Assembly: GCA_017458845.1 (NCBI GenBank)
Contig: JAFSZY010000036.1
Location: forward strand, 17,309-81,308
Source of the DNA: Ruminococcus sp.
GTDB taxonomy: Bacteria > Bacillota > Clostridia > Oscillospirales > Acutalibacteraceae
Direction: 5' to 3'
Length of the DNA stretch: 64,000 bases
Shown here: positions 43,376 through 51,365 of the stretch, piece after piece
Position numbering within the stretch: the stretch's first letter is position 1
Layout of the letters: every line of letters starts with the position of its first letter
Program-made: the position numbers and the translations under genes
Notes under the pieces: model-generated
Seen by the model: only the letters and a program-made list of their open reading frames with translations
The model's database searches: none
Told to the model about the DNA's origin: nothing

Positions 43376-46252
43376 ATGGCGATTAATATGAAAATTAACT
43401 CTAAGATGATTAAGATTTCCGGTTCAGTCCTTCTTTGCCTTGCGGTTTTGCTACAGTCCACTGTTGTATTCGCTGCGGACAAAGGCGGTGTTGATGAAAC
43501 CGAGGTAAAATTAGTCGGCGATTATGTCGAGGGTGAGGCTGTTGTTCTTCTCAACGACAACGCTGATTCAAAATATCTCTCCAAATCCAAGGCTTGTGAA
43601 GCTTATGGGTCAGGCAAATCCATCAAAGACACAAGTTCTTTGGTTAGCAAAAACGGCAAGAAGGCAAGATTTGCTACAATAAAAGCCGAGGGCGAGAGCA
43701 CGGAAGAACTAATCAGCGAGCTCAAAAACAACAGCGCCGTAAAATATGCTTGTCCTAACACTATCAAGCGTAAGGCTTCCATCACAAATGATGCCTATTC
43801 CGATTTTCAGTGGGCTCTCGATAACACAGGTCAAAACGGCGGAAAAGAGGGCGCAGACACAAACCCCGAGACTCTTTGGCCTGCTGCCAAAAGCTCTTCA
43901 AAGGACGCTATTGTAGCTGTTATGGATACGGGCATAGACTACAATCACGAGGACTTAAAGGATATCCTATGGGTTAACCCCTACGGCTCAAAGCTCCCGG
44001 GTATTTACGGATATGACTTTTCGGGAGACATCGCCGATCACTCTCCGTATGATAACGACGGACACGGCTCACACGTCGCGGGTATTATCGCTGGACAAGC
44101 TGACAACGGTATCGGTATCAGCGGTATCAATAAGAGCAACGTTAAGATTATGTCTCTTAAATTCCTCGATGGCGAAGGCAACGGAACATTCAGCGGAGAG
44201 ATTGACTCTTTTGAATATATAAAAAAAGCATACAATCTCGGCGCGAATATAAAAGCTGTTAACTGTTCCTACGGTGGAATATCTGATATCAATGAAAAGA
44301 AAATGTATGATGAGATTTTCGATACTTTGGGCAGTTACGGAATTGTCGCTTGTGTTGCTTCGGGTAACGAGTTTCTTAATCTTGACAATATTCGCACACG
44401 TTCGGATCCCGATTATCAGGGCGCGGGCGCCTATAGCCTGCCTGCTGAGACAGACAGCGACTATGCTTTGACGGTAGCCGCGTGTGACGAGCGGGACGGT
44501 GTGGCTAAGTTCTCCAATATAGGTCAGTGCGTAGATATCGCCGCCCCCGGAACAAGCGTACTATCCACGGTAAGCTACAACTCCTTTAACCCTTCATTGT
44601 ATACAGAGACACAAATCAGTCAGCTTTGCAGATATTATGAGAATTATGAAAACGGTACTCCCTCAGGCTTCGGAAAGCCTAACGTATATGGTACTACGAC
44701 ATCGAGTATCGAAACCGATACCGCAAACTGTTTTACAAGTCATAAAGGAATGGTGTTCAAGTCCACCGCATCGGGTTCCGGCAAAAAGAAGCTCATTTTT
44801 GAGTTCCCGTATACCATAGATAATATCTATCAGGATTACAAAATAAGCTTTATGCTCAGAGTATCGGGGAAACTGGGTACATTCAGTTTTGATGACGTTG
44901 AATCGAGCTTTAATTCAGCGAGCAGATATACTGATATTTTGTCTAACGGTTGGGGCTGGTATGTAGACGGCGATGATTCATGGTGCCATATTGAAAAAAC
45001 AATCAAGGCTTTATGGCTTAGTTCCAAAAACCGTAAACTTGTATTCTATGTTGAAACAGAAGACACAGTGGCGATTGACGATATCGCTATTGGTTTTCAG
45101 GGCGCTGACGAGGACGATTACGGCAAGTATGAGTTTTACCCGGGCACTTCTATGGCTACTCCTTATGTAGCGGGCGCCGTAGCTCTTATTGCAAATTGCC
45201 GTCCTGATTTTGACGCTTATGATATCTGCAGCGCAATTAAGAACACGGGAAGAGACTCAACCGCGTTCAGCGGAAAAACCGAAACAGGAAAAGTTCTTTC
45301 TCTCGATAAAATTCTCGATTTTGTTCCGCCTCTAAAGGGGAAAACAGGTAACTGCAGCTGGTTGTATGATTATAACAGCGAAACGCTTACACTGACGGGC
45401 AGCGGAGCGACCGCCAATTATGACTACTCATTCGACACATCAACAGGCGAGCAAAAAATAACAACTCCATGGGCGGAAGTAGCCTCGGATATTAAGAAGG
45501 TTGTCGTCAACAAAGGCGTTACGGCTATCGGTGACGGATGCTTCGCGGGATGCACAAGTCTTACAGACGTCAGCTTGCCTCAGACCTTAACATCAATAGG
45601 GAAATACGCTTTCTTTGAAACCAATATGGACAGCGTAAAACTTCCCGATAATATCGCGACAATCAGAAAGTGCGCGCTGGGTTATTATATAAGCTATGGA
45701 ATCTCAAGCTGTGATGAAGTGTTTAACAATATGTTCACTTTCTACGCTTATACAGGCTCCAAAACAGCCGCGACCTTGAAAGCAAACGGGTTCACGTTCA
45801 AAAGTCTGGGCGGACTTACGCTTTCAAAATCCTCCGCGTCTCTCTATGTCAAGGGTACCGCCGCAATCAAGCCTGTATTGAAGAACATCAGCGGCACTAC
45901 AACTTACTCAAGCTCGAATACTAAGGTTGCCAAGGTTAGTTCGGCGGGTAAAGTGACCGCAGTCAAGAAGGGCACCGCGAAAATAACGGTCAAGAACGGC
46001 TACCTCTCTCAAACCTTCAAGGTTACTGTCAAAAATCCCAAGCTCAACGCTGCATCCAAAACGCTCAAAAAGGGCAAGACGTTCAAGTTGAAGATTACGG
46101 GCAAGGTCGGCAAAGCTGTCTTTAAGTCATCCAACAAGAAGATAGCCGCGGTTACAACTTCGGGCAAAATCAAAGCCAAAAAGAAGGGCAAAGCTACTAT
46201 CACCGTAAAGACAAACGGACTCACACTCAAGTGCAAAGTAAAGGTTAAATAA
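43376..46252 (+). CDS. Secreted subtilisin-like serine protease (S8) with LRR and Big_2 domains
   Basis: A 958-residue exported protease. Signal peptide to about 33; propeptide-like region to about 135. Catalytic residues are D184 (MDTGIDYNHEDL), H230 (DGHGSHVAGIIAG) and S592 (PGTSMATPYVAGA). About 180 residues (roughly 395-580), a jelly-roll-like insert, separate AAPGTSVLS from the serine block. Then one BspA-type leucine-rich repeat stretch (about 700-760, GVTAIGDGCFAGCTSLTDV) and two Big_2-like repeats with a lysine-rich end. ATG 43376 has GGAAAG close upstream; an ATG at 43388 is also possible. Substrate unknown. Confidence 0.92.
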   Translation: MAINMKINSKMIKISGSVLLCLAVLLQSTVVFAADKGGVDETEVKLVGDYVEGEAVVLLNDNADSKYLSKSKACEAYGSGKSIKDTSSLVSKNGKKARFATIKAEGESTEELISELKNNSAVKYACPNTIKRKASITNDAYSDFQWALDNTGQNGGKEGADTNPETLWPAAKSSSKDAIVAVMDTGIDYNHEDLKDILWVNPYGSKLPGIYGYDFSGDIADHSPYDNDGHGSHVAGIIAGQADNGIGISGINKSNVKIMSLKFLDGEGNGTFSGEIDSFEYIKKAYNLGANIKAVNCSYGGISDINEKKMYDEIFDTLGSYGIVACVASGNEFLNLDNIRTRSDPDYQGAGAYSLPAETDSDYALTVAACDERDGVAKFSNIGQCVDIAAPGTSVLSTVSYNSFNPSLYTETQISQLCRYYENYENGTPSGFGKPNVYGTTTSSIETDTANCFTSHKGMVFKSTASGSGKKKLIFEFPYTIDNIYQDYKISFMLRVSGKLGTFSFDDVESSFNSASRYTDILSNGWGWYVDGDDSWCHIEKTIKALWLSSKNRKLVFYVETEDTVAIDDIAIGFQGADEDDYGKYEFYPGTSMATPYVAGAVALIANCRPDFDAYDICSAIKNTGRDSTAFSGKTETGKVLSLDKILDFVPPLKGKTGNCSWLYDYNSETLTLTGSGATANYDYSFDTSTGEQKITTPWAEVASDIKKVVVNKGVTAIGDGCFAGCTSLTDVSLPQTLTSIGKYAFFETNMDSVKLPDNIATIRKCALGYYISYGISSCDEVFNNMFTFYAYTGSKTAATLKANGFTFKSLGGLTLSKSSASLYVKGTAAIKPVLKNISGTTTYSSSNTKVAKVSSAGKVTAVKKGTAKITVKNGYLSQTFKVTVKNPKLNAASKTLKKGKTFKLKITGKVGKAVFKSSNKKIAAVTTSGKIKAKKKGKATITVKTNGLTLKCKVKVK

Positions 46253-46254
46253 TT

Positions 46255-46490
46255 CTCAATTCTTAATGAGCAATGCGTAATTATGGGGCTGACAAAATGT
46301 CAGCCCCTCTGTCATTCAGAGCTGTGCTTTCCCTGTCATTCAGAGGAGCAAAGCGACGAAGAATCTCCACCCTCTTTATAACGGTATGTATAGGAAGCGT
46401 ACGGCGTATAGAGGAAGGGGATTACTCGACAAGCTCGGAAAGACATAAGGGATACCGAGACGGTATCCCCTACGAAAAATCGGCATAAAC
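46255..46490. repeat. Dispersed intergenic repeats, family B (copy 2) plus a family A palindrome
   Basis: AATTCTTAATGAGCAATGCG repeats are followed by GGGGCTGACA AAA TGTCAGCCCC (46285-46307, terminator-like for the protease gene). Next comes TCATTCAGAGGAGCAAAGCG...AAGAATCTCC, the inverse of 24820-24910, and then GGGATACCGAGACGGTATCCC (46450-46470), also in 21410-21430. Confidence 0.7.
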
Positions 46491-46529
46491 TCAGGAGCTG
46501 GCTCAAAAGTAAAATGAGCCACCCCTATT

Positions 46530-47039
46530 TTAATTCAAAAACAGCCTGACTGACAGCACCGCTGTTATCGCTGCTGTCAGGTCCGCCGACAGCGCCGCAA
46601 TCAGAGTGTGGCGAGTCTTTTTGACTTTTACGCTTCCAAAGTAAACCGCGATAGCGTAGAAAGTTGTCTCTGTTGAGCCCGCCAGTACGGACGCGACCTT
46701 TCCCGCGAAGCTGTCGGGACCGAAGTCCTTGTAAATGTTTGTCAAAAGCGCGGTGGAACCGCCTCCCGATATCGGACGCAATAGTACCATAGGAACTATC
46801 TCTTTAGGAAATCCCAGCCAATCCGCCAAAGGCGTAACCGTCTGGCAAATCATATCCGTAAATCCGCTGGCTTTGAGCATATCCACAGCGACAATCAGCC
46901 CCACAATCGTCGGGGCTATTTTAACTAATATTCTGATTCCGTCCTTTGCTCCCGCTACAAAAGCGTCAAAGAGCGGGACTTTTTTTATCAATCCGAAAAC
47001 TGCCACCACGGCGATGAACAGCGGCATGATAAATTCCAT
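46530..47039 (-). CDS. spmB: Spore maturation protein B
   Basis: A 169-residue membrane protein with several hydrophobic helices and the SpmB blocks IVGLIVAVDMLKASG and RPISGGGSTALL. SpmA and SpmB together affect spore core dehydration. The ATG at 47039 is 2 bp after the spmA stop with GAGGCG upstream inside spmA; an open extension further upstream merely overlaps spmA. Confidence 0.92.
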   Translation of the reverse strand: MEFIMPLFIAVVAVFGLIKKVPLFDAFVAGAKDGIRILVKIAPTIVGLIVAVDMLKASGFTDMICQTVTPLADWLGFPKEIVPMVLLRPISGGGSTALLTNIYKDFGPDSFAGKVASVLAGSTETTFYAIAVYFGSVKVKKTRHTLIAALSADLTAAITAVLSVRLFLN

Positions 47040-47041
47040 AA

Positions 47042-47611
47042 TTATCGCCTCAAAAGCTTTGACAGCGTCAGCCCGACAGCCAGCGCGCAGGCGGAGCTTA
47101 TCCACACGCAAGGCAAAATGTCAAACGGAGCGGCGCTCCCGTAGCTTTGCCTTAGCGTCCCGACCATTGTCGGCATAATCTGAATCGATGCTGTGTTCAT
47201 AACTACAAACGTCACCATATCGTCGCTCGCTTTTTCGTCGTTGTTATTAAGCTTGTGAAGCTCTGACATAGCCGAAAGCCCGAACGGAGTCGCGGCGTTG
47301 CCCAGTCCGAGAAGGTTCGCGCTGACGTTCATACTTATGTAATTTAACGCCTTGCTGTCCTTTTTTACGTTTTTAAAAAGCTTGTTCAAAACAGGGGAGA
47401 GAGCCTTACCGATGACTTTTGTAAATCCGCCCCTAGACGCAATCTCCATAATCCCCGACCACAAGAGCATCATCCCCGCCATAGTCGTAAGCAGGCTTAC
47501 GCTTTCCTTAGCGCCATCAATAACAGAGTCGGCTAATCGTGAGCCGTTTCCTGTCACAATTCCGAAAACTACGGAAAGAATAATAATTGCTCCGAAAATG
47601 TAATTTAGCAT
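47042..47611 (-). CDS. spmA: Spore maturation protein A
   Basis: A 189-residue membrane protein of the nucleoside-recognition (Gate) type. The text SVSLLTTMAGMMLLWSGIMEIASRGG and NLLGLGNAATPFGLSAMSELHKLN is characteristic of SpmA. ATG 47611 has AAAAGGAC upstream. Operon with spmB. Together with the SASP fragment at 49.2 kb it shows a sporulating lineage. Confidence 0.93.
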   Translation of the reverse strand: MLNYIFGAIIILSVVFGIVTGNGSRLADSVIDGAKESVSLLTTMAGMMLLWSGIMEIASRGGFTKVIGKALSPVLNKLFKNVKKDSKALNYISMNVSANLLGLGNAATPFGLSAMSELHKLNNNDEKASDDMVTFVVMNTASIQIMPTMVGTLRQSYGSAAPFDILPCVWISSACALAVGLTLSKLLRR

Positions 47612-47654
47612 ATTTTGTCCTTTTGTGAAAAATATTCTCAAATATTGTAAACCG

Positions 47655-47683
47655 TTGACATTTTTACCAACATTTGGTAACAT
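47655..47683 (+). promoter_or_regulatory. Promoter with palindromic operator between -35 and -10
   Basis: TTGACA (47655-47660), 17-bp spacer, TAACAT (47678-47683). The spacer contains TTACCAA CAT TTGGTAA (47664-47680), a perfect 7-bp inverted repeat overlapping the -10, as expected for a repressor site. Confidence 0.7.
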
Positions 47684-47705
47684 ATTGTCGAAAGGAGTTT
47701 TTGTT

Positions 47706-47942
47706 ATGATTTATAAAACATATAAATCCATTGACCCCGTAGGAAGGATTGTTATACCTAAGGATTTTCGTGACGCTGTGGGATTCAGCGAGGGAGAGGA
47801 CCTCTTGATTGAGGTTGAGGACGGAAGGATTGTGCTCTCAAAAGCCGAGCAGACCTGTATATTTTGTGAAAAAATCTCGGGACTCAAAAGCTATATGGGA
47901 AAAACTGTCTGCGAAAACTGCATAAAAGCTCTCAATAGCTGA
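47706..47942 (+). CDS. AbrB/SpoVT-family regulator with C-terminal zinc ribbon
   Basis: A 78-residue DNA-binding protein. Residues 1-45 are a SpoVT/AbrB swapped-hairpin domain (KSIDPVGRIVIPKDFRDAVGFSEGEDLLIEVEDGRIVL). The end carries CIFC...CENC, a probable zinc ribbon. ATG 47706 has AAAGGAG 9 bp upstream; an extended frame upstream lacks support. The palindrome in its own promoter suggests autoregulation. It probably acts as a transition-state type regulator, but targets are unknown. Confidence 0.88.
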   Translation: MIYKTYKSIDPVGRIVIPKDFRDAVGFSEGEDLLIEVEDGRIVLSKAEQTCIFCEKISGLKSYMGKTVCENCIKALNS

Positions 47943-47949
47943 AAAACAC

Positions 47950-47979
47950 TTGACAAACTCTGATATTTTAGATTATATT
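47950..47979 (+). promoter_or_regulatory. Promoter of the dCMP deaminase gene
   Basis: TTGACA (47950-47955), 18-bp spacer, TATATT (47974-47979). Confidence 0.65.
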
Positions 47980-48003
47980 AATATCATATGAGAGGTGATA
48001 TTT

Positions 48004-48492
48004 ATGCCACGAATTGATAAGGAAAATTACTATCTTGACATAGCTGAGACAGTTCTTGAGCGCGGCACTTGTATCCGACGCAATTACGGAGCAATCATTG
48101 TAAAGAACGACCAGATTGTATCCACAGGTTATGTAGGCGCTCCCAGAGGCAGAAAGAACTGCTCTGACCTTGGTACCTGTATCCGCGAGAAGATGAACGT
48201 CCGGAGAGGTACACGCTATGAGCTGTGCCGCAGCGTTCACGCCGAGGCTAACGCTATTATTCACGCTCCGCGTGATCAGATGATTGGCGCCACAATGTAC
48301 CTCGTCGGCAAGGAATTCGGCACCGATAAGTACGTCGAGAACGCTAACTCCTGCGCTATGTGCAAGCGAATGATTATAAACGCGGGCATTCAGCGCGTTG
48401 TTATCCGCAACACCAAGGATAAATTTACGGCGCTCTATGTTGAGGACTGGATTGTCGACGACGATTCCCTCGACGGTAAAGAAGGTTATTAA
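48004..48492 (+). CDS. dCMP/cytidine deaminase family protein (ComEB-like)
   Basis: A 162-residue zinc-dependent deaminase. The active site is VHAEANAI (His ligand and catalytic Glu), with the cysteine ligands in NSCAMCKRMIINAG. The family converts dCMP to dUMP for thymidylate synthesis; some members act on other nucleotides. ATG 48004 has AGAGGTGA 6 bp upstream. Confidence 0.9.
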   Translation: MPRIDKENYYLDIAETVLERGTCIRRNYGAIIVKNDQIVSTGYVGAPRGRKNCSDLGTCIREKMNVRRGTRYELCRSVHAEANAIIHAPRDQMIGATMYLVGKEFGTDKYVENANSCAMCKRMIINAGIQRVVIRNTKDKFTALYVEDWIVDDDSLDGKEGY

Positions 48493-48502
48493 TTCTAAAA
48501 GG

Positions 48503-48547
48503 AGATGGGCAGTTAGGGTAGCTCCTGTTACCCTTTGCCCATTTTTG
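48503..48547 (+). terminator. Terminator with two-part stem
   Basis: Outer stem GATGGGCA / TGCCCATTTTT and inner stem GGGTA / TACCC. It ends 3 bp before the next ATG, so it may also regulate that gene by attenuation. Confidence 0.6.
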
Positions 48548-48549
48548 TT

Positions 48550-49149
48550 ATGGTAAAAATCTATATTCAGAATATCAATGATATTTCTTTAAGCGAATTA
48601 AATATCAGCAAGTTATCGCCTTACCGCTACGAAAAGTTCGACCGTATAATTGATGGGAAATCAAAGCTTCAATCCCTCGCGGCAGGGCTTATGCTCAACG
48701 ATTATATTTCCGATAAAGAAATAAAACTGAATGAGTACGGCAAACCATTTGTTGAGAACGGACCGTTCTTCAGTCTTGCCCACAGCGGAGATTATGTAGC
48801 CCTTGCCGTTTCCGATAAACACGAAGTCGGCTGCGATATTGAGGAGCTCAGGGACTGCGGGTTTATACGTATGGGAAAGCTTGTTTTCACCGAAAACGAA
48901 ATCAGTGAACTAAAAGCTTCCGAGGATAAGCGCGATAAATTCTTTGAGTTCTGGACAAAGAAAGAGGCTTTTATAAAGTGCATTGGCGAGGGCTTCCACT
49001 ATTCAGTAAAGTCGCTTGATTTAAGCGGCGAAAGATCGTATGTACTTCACAACAATAAAAAGCACTTTTTTAAAGAGTATATGCACCAAGGATACAAAAT
49101 TATGCTATGCTCTCAAGATACCGAATATGAAAAAGCGAACCTCCTGTAA
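48550..49149 (+). CDS. 4'-phosphopantetheinyl transferase (Sfp-type)
   Basis: A 199-residue enzyme that attaches phosphopantetheine to carrier proteins. Motifs are FSLAHSGDYVALAVS, VGCDIEELRD (Mg-binding Asp and Glu) and FWTKKEAFIKCIGEG. The single-domain length suits Sfp-type. No strong RBS precedes ATG 48550; a TTG at 48535 in the terminator stem is an alternative start. No synthase clusters are in the window, so the client carrier protein is unknown. Confidence 0.9.
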   Translation: MVKIYIQNINDISLSELNISKLSPYRYEKFDRIIDGKSKLQSLAAGLMLNDYISDKEIKLNEYGKPFVENGPFFSLAHSGDYVALAVSDKHEVGCDIEELRDCGFIRMGKLVFTENEISELKASEDKRDKFFEFWTKKEAFIKCIGEGFHYSVKSLDLSGERSYVLHNNKKHFFKEYMHQGYKIMLCSQDTEYEKANLL

Positions 49150-49170
49150 TAATACAGGAGGTTTAGTTTT
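49138..49170 (+). terminator. Terminator
   Basis: AACCTCCTGTA / TACAGGAGGTT stem followed by TAGTTTT, starting within the last codons of the transferase gene. Confidence 0.85.
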
Positions 49171-49179
49171 GGCTTTATT

Positions 49180-49305
49180 TTATTTGATGCTCTGCTCGTA
49201 TGACTGAATCATCTTTTTAACCATCTGGCCGCCGACAGAACCTGCCTGACGAGATGTGAGGTCGCCGTTGTAACCCTGCTTGAGGTTAACGCCAACCTCC
49301 CTTGA
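49180..49305 (-). pseudogene. Alpha/beta-type small acid-soluble spore protein, C-terminal half only
   Basis: The minus strand encodes EVGVNLKQGYNGDLTSRQAG then SVGGQMVKKMIQSYEQSIK, the DNA-binding C-terminal part of an alpha/beta SASP. The first helix normally preceding GVNL is missing. Upstream of about 49305 the frame runs into unrelated sequence belonging to the recombinase element. The most likely cause is integration of the element into the gene. The missing half is not found in the window. Confidence 0.85.
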
Positions 49306-49406
49306 CGTTCTAAGACATTTTAAAAAACAGGAATTTTTGTCAGGTTTTAAGCCATTTTTCGCAATTTTGCCGATTTTTGACGTGTTGTTCAAACACATCA
49401 AAAAGA

Positions 49407-51077
49407 CTATGCGATTTTTATAGGTGAATTGTCCTGATTAAAAGCTCTTTCATCTTTGCCGATATTACCGATAAACCGATATTTTATCTTTATATTCTGC
49501 TTATACGGGATATTATGCGACGCGATTTTGTATTTGTCGGGGAGTATCTTTTCGCCCACATCAATTCGTTCAATGAAGGTTCTGACTATCTCAGGAGTTA
49601 ATTCATCAATATGATTGTATTGCTCAACAAGATTAAAGAAAGCTTTGTATGCATCTTCAATATAAGGCTCGTCAGTTTTTTTCTTTATTTCTTTAGCTCT
49701 TTCTTTCAGAGAAGAGGATTCCTTATTGAGCTTTTCAATCATACTTGATAATTGTTCGTCATTAATTTTCCCGTGAGCATTATCGTTATAGAGCTTTAAT
49801 ATGATTTTATCAATATCGCTTAATCTCTTTTCAATACTTTTCAGGCTGTCTTTTTCATGATAAACATTCTTAGCGTTCTTCTCGATTGCGGATTGTATTA
49901 TCTCATTTATATCATCTTTACTTAAGGATATAAACTGATTTAACTCCGACTTCACTATTTCCACCAAGTCCGAATACTTGATTCTGGCGCCGTGTTCACA
50001 ATGATTGTTTGAGCGCTTAGGAATATTCAAGCAGGACAGATACCAGTATTTTTCCCGTTCACCTTTGTAAACTGAACCGGCTGAACAGAGTGCGGAACCA
50101 CAGTGCTCGCAAAAGATAATGCCATTAAAAACACTCTTTCTAACGTTATCATATTTATTCCAGCTTTTTGTGTTCATTCCCATATAATACTGAGCCGTAT
50201 CATATTCTTCAGGTGTGATTAAGGGTTCGTGAGTATTGTAGGTAATAACCCAATCCTCCGGCGGAATATTAACTTTCTTTTTGGACTTCAAACTAACTTT
50301 AGTAGTTTTGCCGAGAACGGTGTGCCCAAGATAAACCTGATTCTTTAAAATACGTTTTACTGTTGTGTGATTCCAAGTATCGGTAGCTCTTGAAGCTCCT
50401 TTTTCGCAAAAGTCATCACGATACATAACTCTGTATTTTAAAGGTGTTATTGCAGCCTCGTCAGTAAGAATATCGGCGATTGCGTGAGCTGAATGCCCTT
50501 TTGTTGCAAGTTCAAAAATATGTTGAACTATCGGGGCAGTGTTAGGATCGGGAATAATATTTGTTCTGTCATCAGGATTGCGCATATATCCGAAGGGGGG
50601 ACAAGCGCAGTACTCACCTCGTTTACGCTTTTGATTGATAACCTGCTTAATTTTCCGGGATGTATCACGCAGGTAAACGTCATTCATGGCAAACTGAAAG
50701 GGCGCCATTAGATTTACTTCGTTGGAATCAAAGCTATCGCTGATTGCGATATAGTGAGTATCATGTTCCGGGAAAAAGGTTTCCGCATAGTAGCTGGATT
50801 CACTCATATCTCTGCCCAATCTTGATAAGTCTTTTGTTATAACAGTATTAACAAGTCCTGTGTCGATATGTTGTAACATTTCCTGAAATCCGGGTCTTGT
50901 GAAATTTGAACCCGAATAGCCGTCATCAACAAATTCTCTGACAATCGTGATATTGTTATCTTGGCAATATTGACGTATTATATTTCTTTGGTTAGATATA
51001 CTTTGTGATTCGCCCGATTTAGCTTCTTCTCGGGAGAGTCGCATGTATATATCTGCTAAAGCAACAGCAGCAAACAT
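49407..51077 (-). CDS. Large serine recombinase
   Basis: A 556-residue site-specific integrase. The N-terminal resolvase domain has IYMRLSREEAKSGESQS with the nucleophilic Ser, TKDLSRLGRDMSES and DDGYSGSNFTRPGFQ. A recombinase domain follows (about 155-290, NPDDRTNIIPDPNTAPIVQ). The zinc ribbon has CEHCGSALCS and a further C...C pair (about 315-355). A coiled-coil stretch rich in Lys and Glu lies at 385-455. It looks like the TndX/TnpX type that moves mobilizable transposons. AAAGGAGATG precedes the ATG. It borders the broken SASP gene. Confidence 0.94.
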   Translation of the reverse strand: MFAAVALADIYMRLSREEAKSGESQSISNQRNIIRQYCQDNNITIVREFVDDGYSGSNFTRPGFQEMLQHIDTGLVNTVITKDLSRLGRDMSESSYYAETFFPEHDTHYIAISDSFDSNEVNLMAPFQFAMNDVYLRDTSRKIKQVINQKRKRGEYCACPPFGYMRNPDDRTNIIPDPNTAPIVQHIFELATKGHSAHAIADILTDEAAITPLKYRVMYRDDFCEKGASRATDTWNHTTVKRILKNQVYLGHTVLGKTTKVSLKSKKKVNIPPEDWVITYNTHEPLITPEEYDTAQYYMGMNTKSWNKYDNVRKSVFNGIIFCEHCGSALCSAGSVYKGEREKYWYLSCLNIPKRSNNHCEHGARIKYSDLVEIVKSELNQFISLSKDDINEIIQSAIEKNAKNVYHEKDSLKSIEKRLSDIDKIILKLYNDNAHGKINDEQLSSMIEKLNKESSSLKERAKEIKKKTDEPYIEDAYKAFFNLVEQYNHIDELTPEIVRTFIERIDVGEKILPDKYKIASHNIPYKQNIKIKYRFIGNIGKDERAFNQDNSPIKIA

Positions 51078-51153
51078 TTTTTCATCTCCTTTAATACTGC
51101 TGTTTACTTAACTTCACAACAGTATTATATCATGGATAAAAGAACTATTCAAT

Positions 51154-51309
51154 TTATTGGAAAAACTTTTTGTTGGTTATATTTGCCAGAATAATATCTT
51201 TAATTGTTTTACCGTTTCCAAAAACACGATTGACATTATATATTCCGTTTCCGATTCTATATTCTTGATTGCTTATGTCTTTTTTATCAAGGATGTTATT
51301 GAGTTGCAT
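51154..51309 (-). CDS. Small transposon-encoded protein (TnpW-like)
   Basis: A 51-residue ORF with AGGGAGG before the ATG at 51309. The pattern YRIGNGIYNVNRVFGNGKTIKDIILANI recalls TnpW-type proteins that accompany TnpX-like recombinases (IG..Y.V...F....K...D.I). Assignment is by pattern and by position directly upstream of the recombinase. Function unknown. Confidence 0.6.
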   Translation of the reverse strand: MQLNNILDKKDISNQEYRIGNGIYNVNRVFGNGKTIKDIILANITNKKFFQ

Positions 51310-51365
51310 AGAATACCTCCCTGAATCTAGTGTTGGAAAAAGAGTACTGAATATACAAGTACGTG

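Noticed and set aside
49180..49401. A 73-residue intact protein ending in the SASP C-terminus
   Set aside because: The N-terminal 35 residues do not resemble any SASP and derive from element sequence; the frame is a chance junction.
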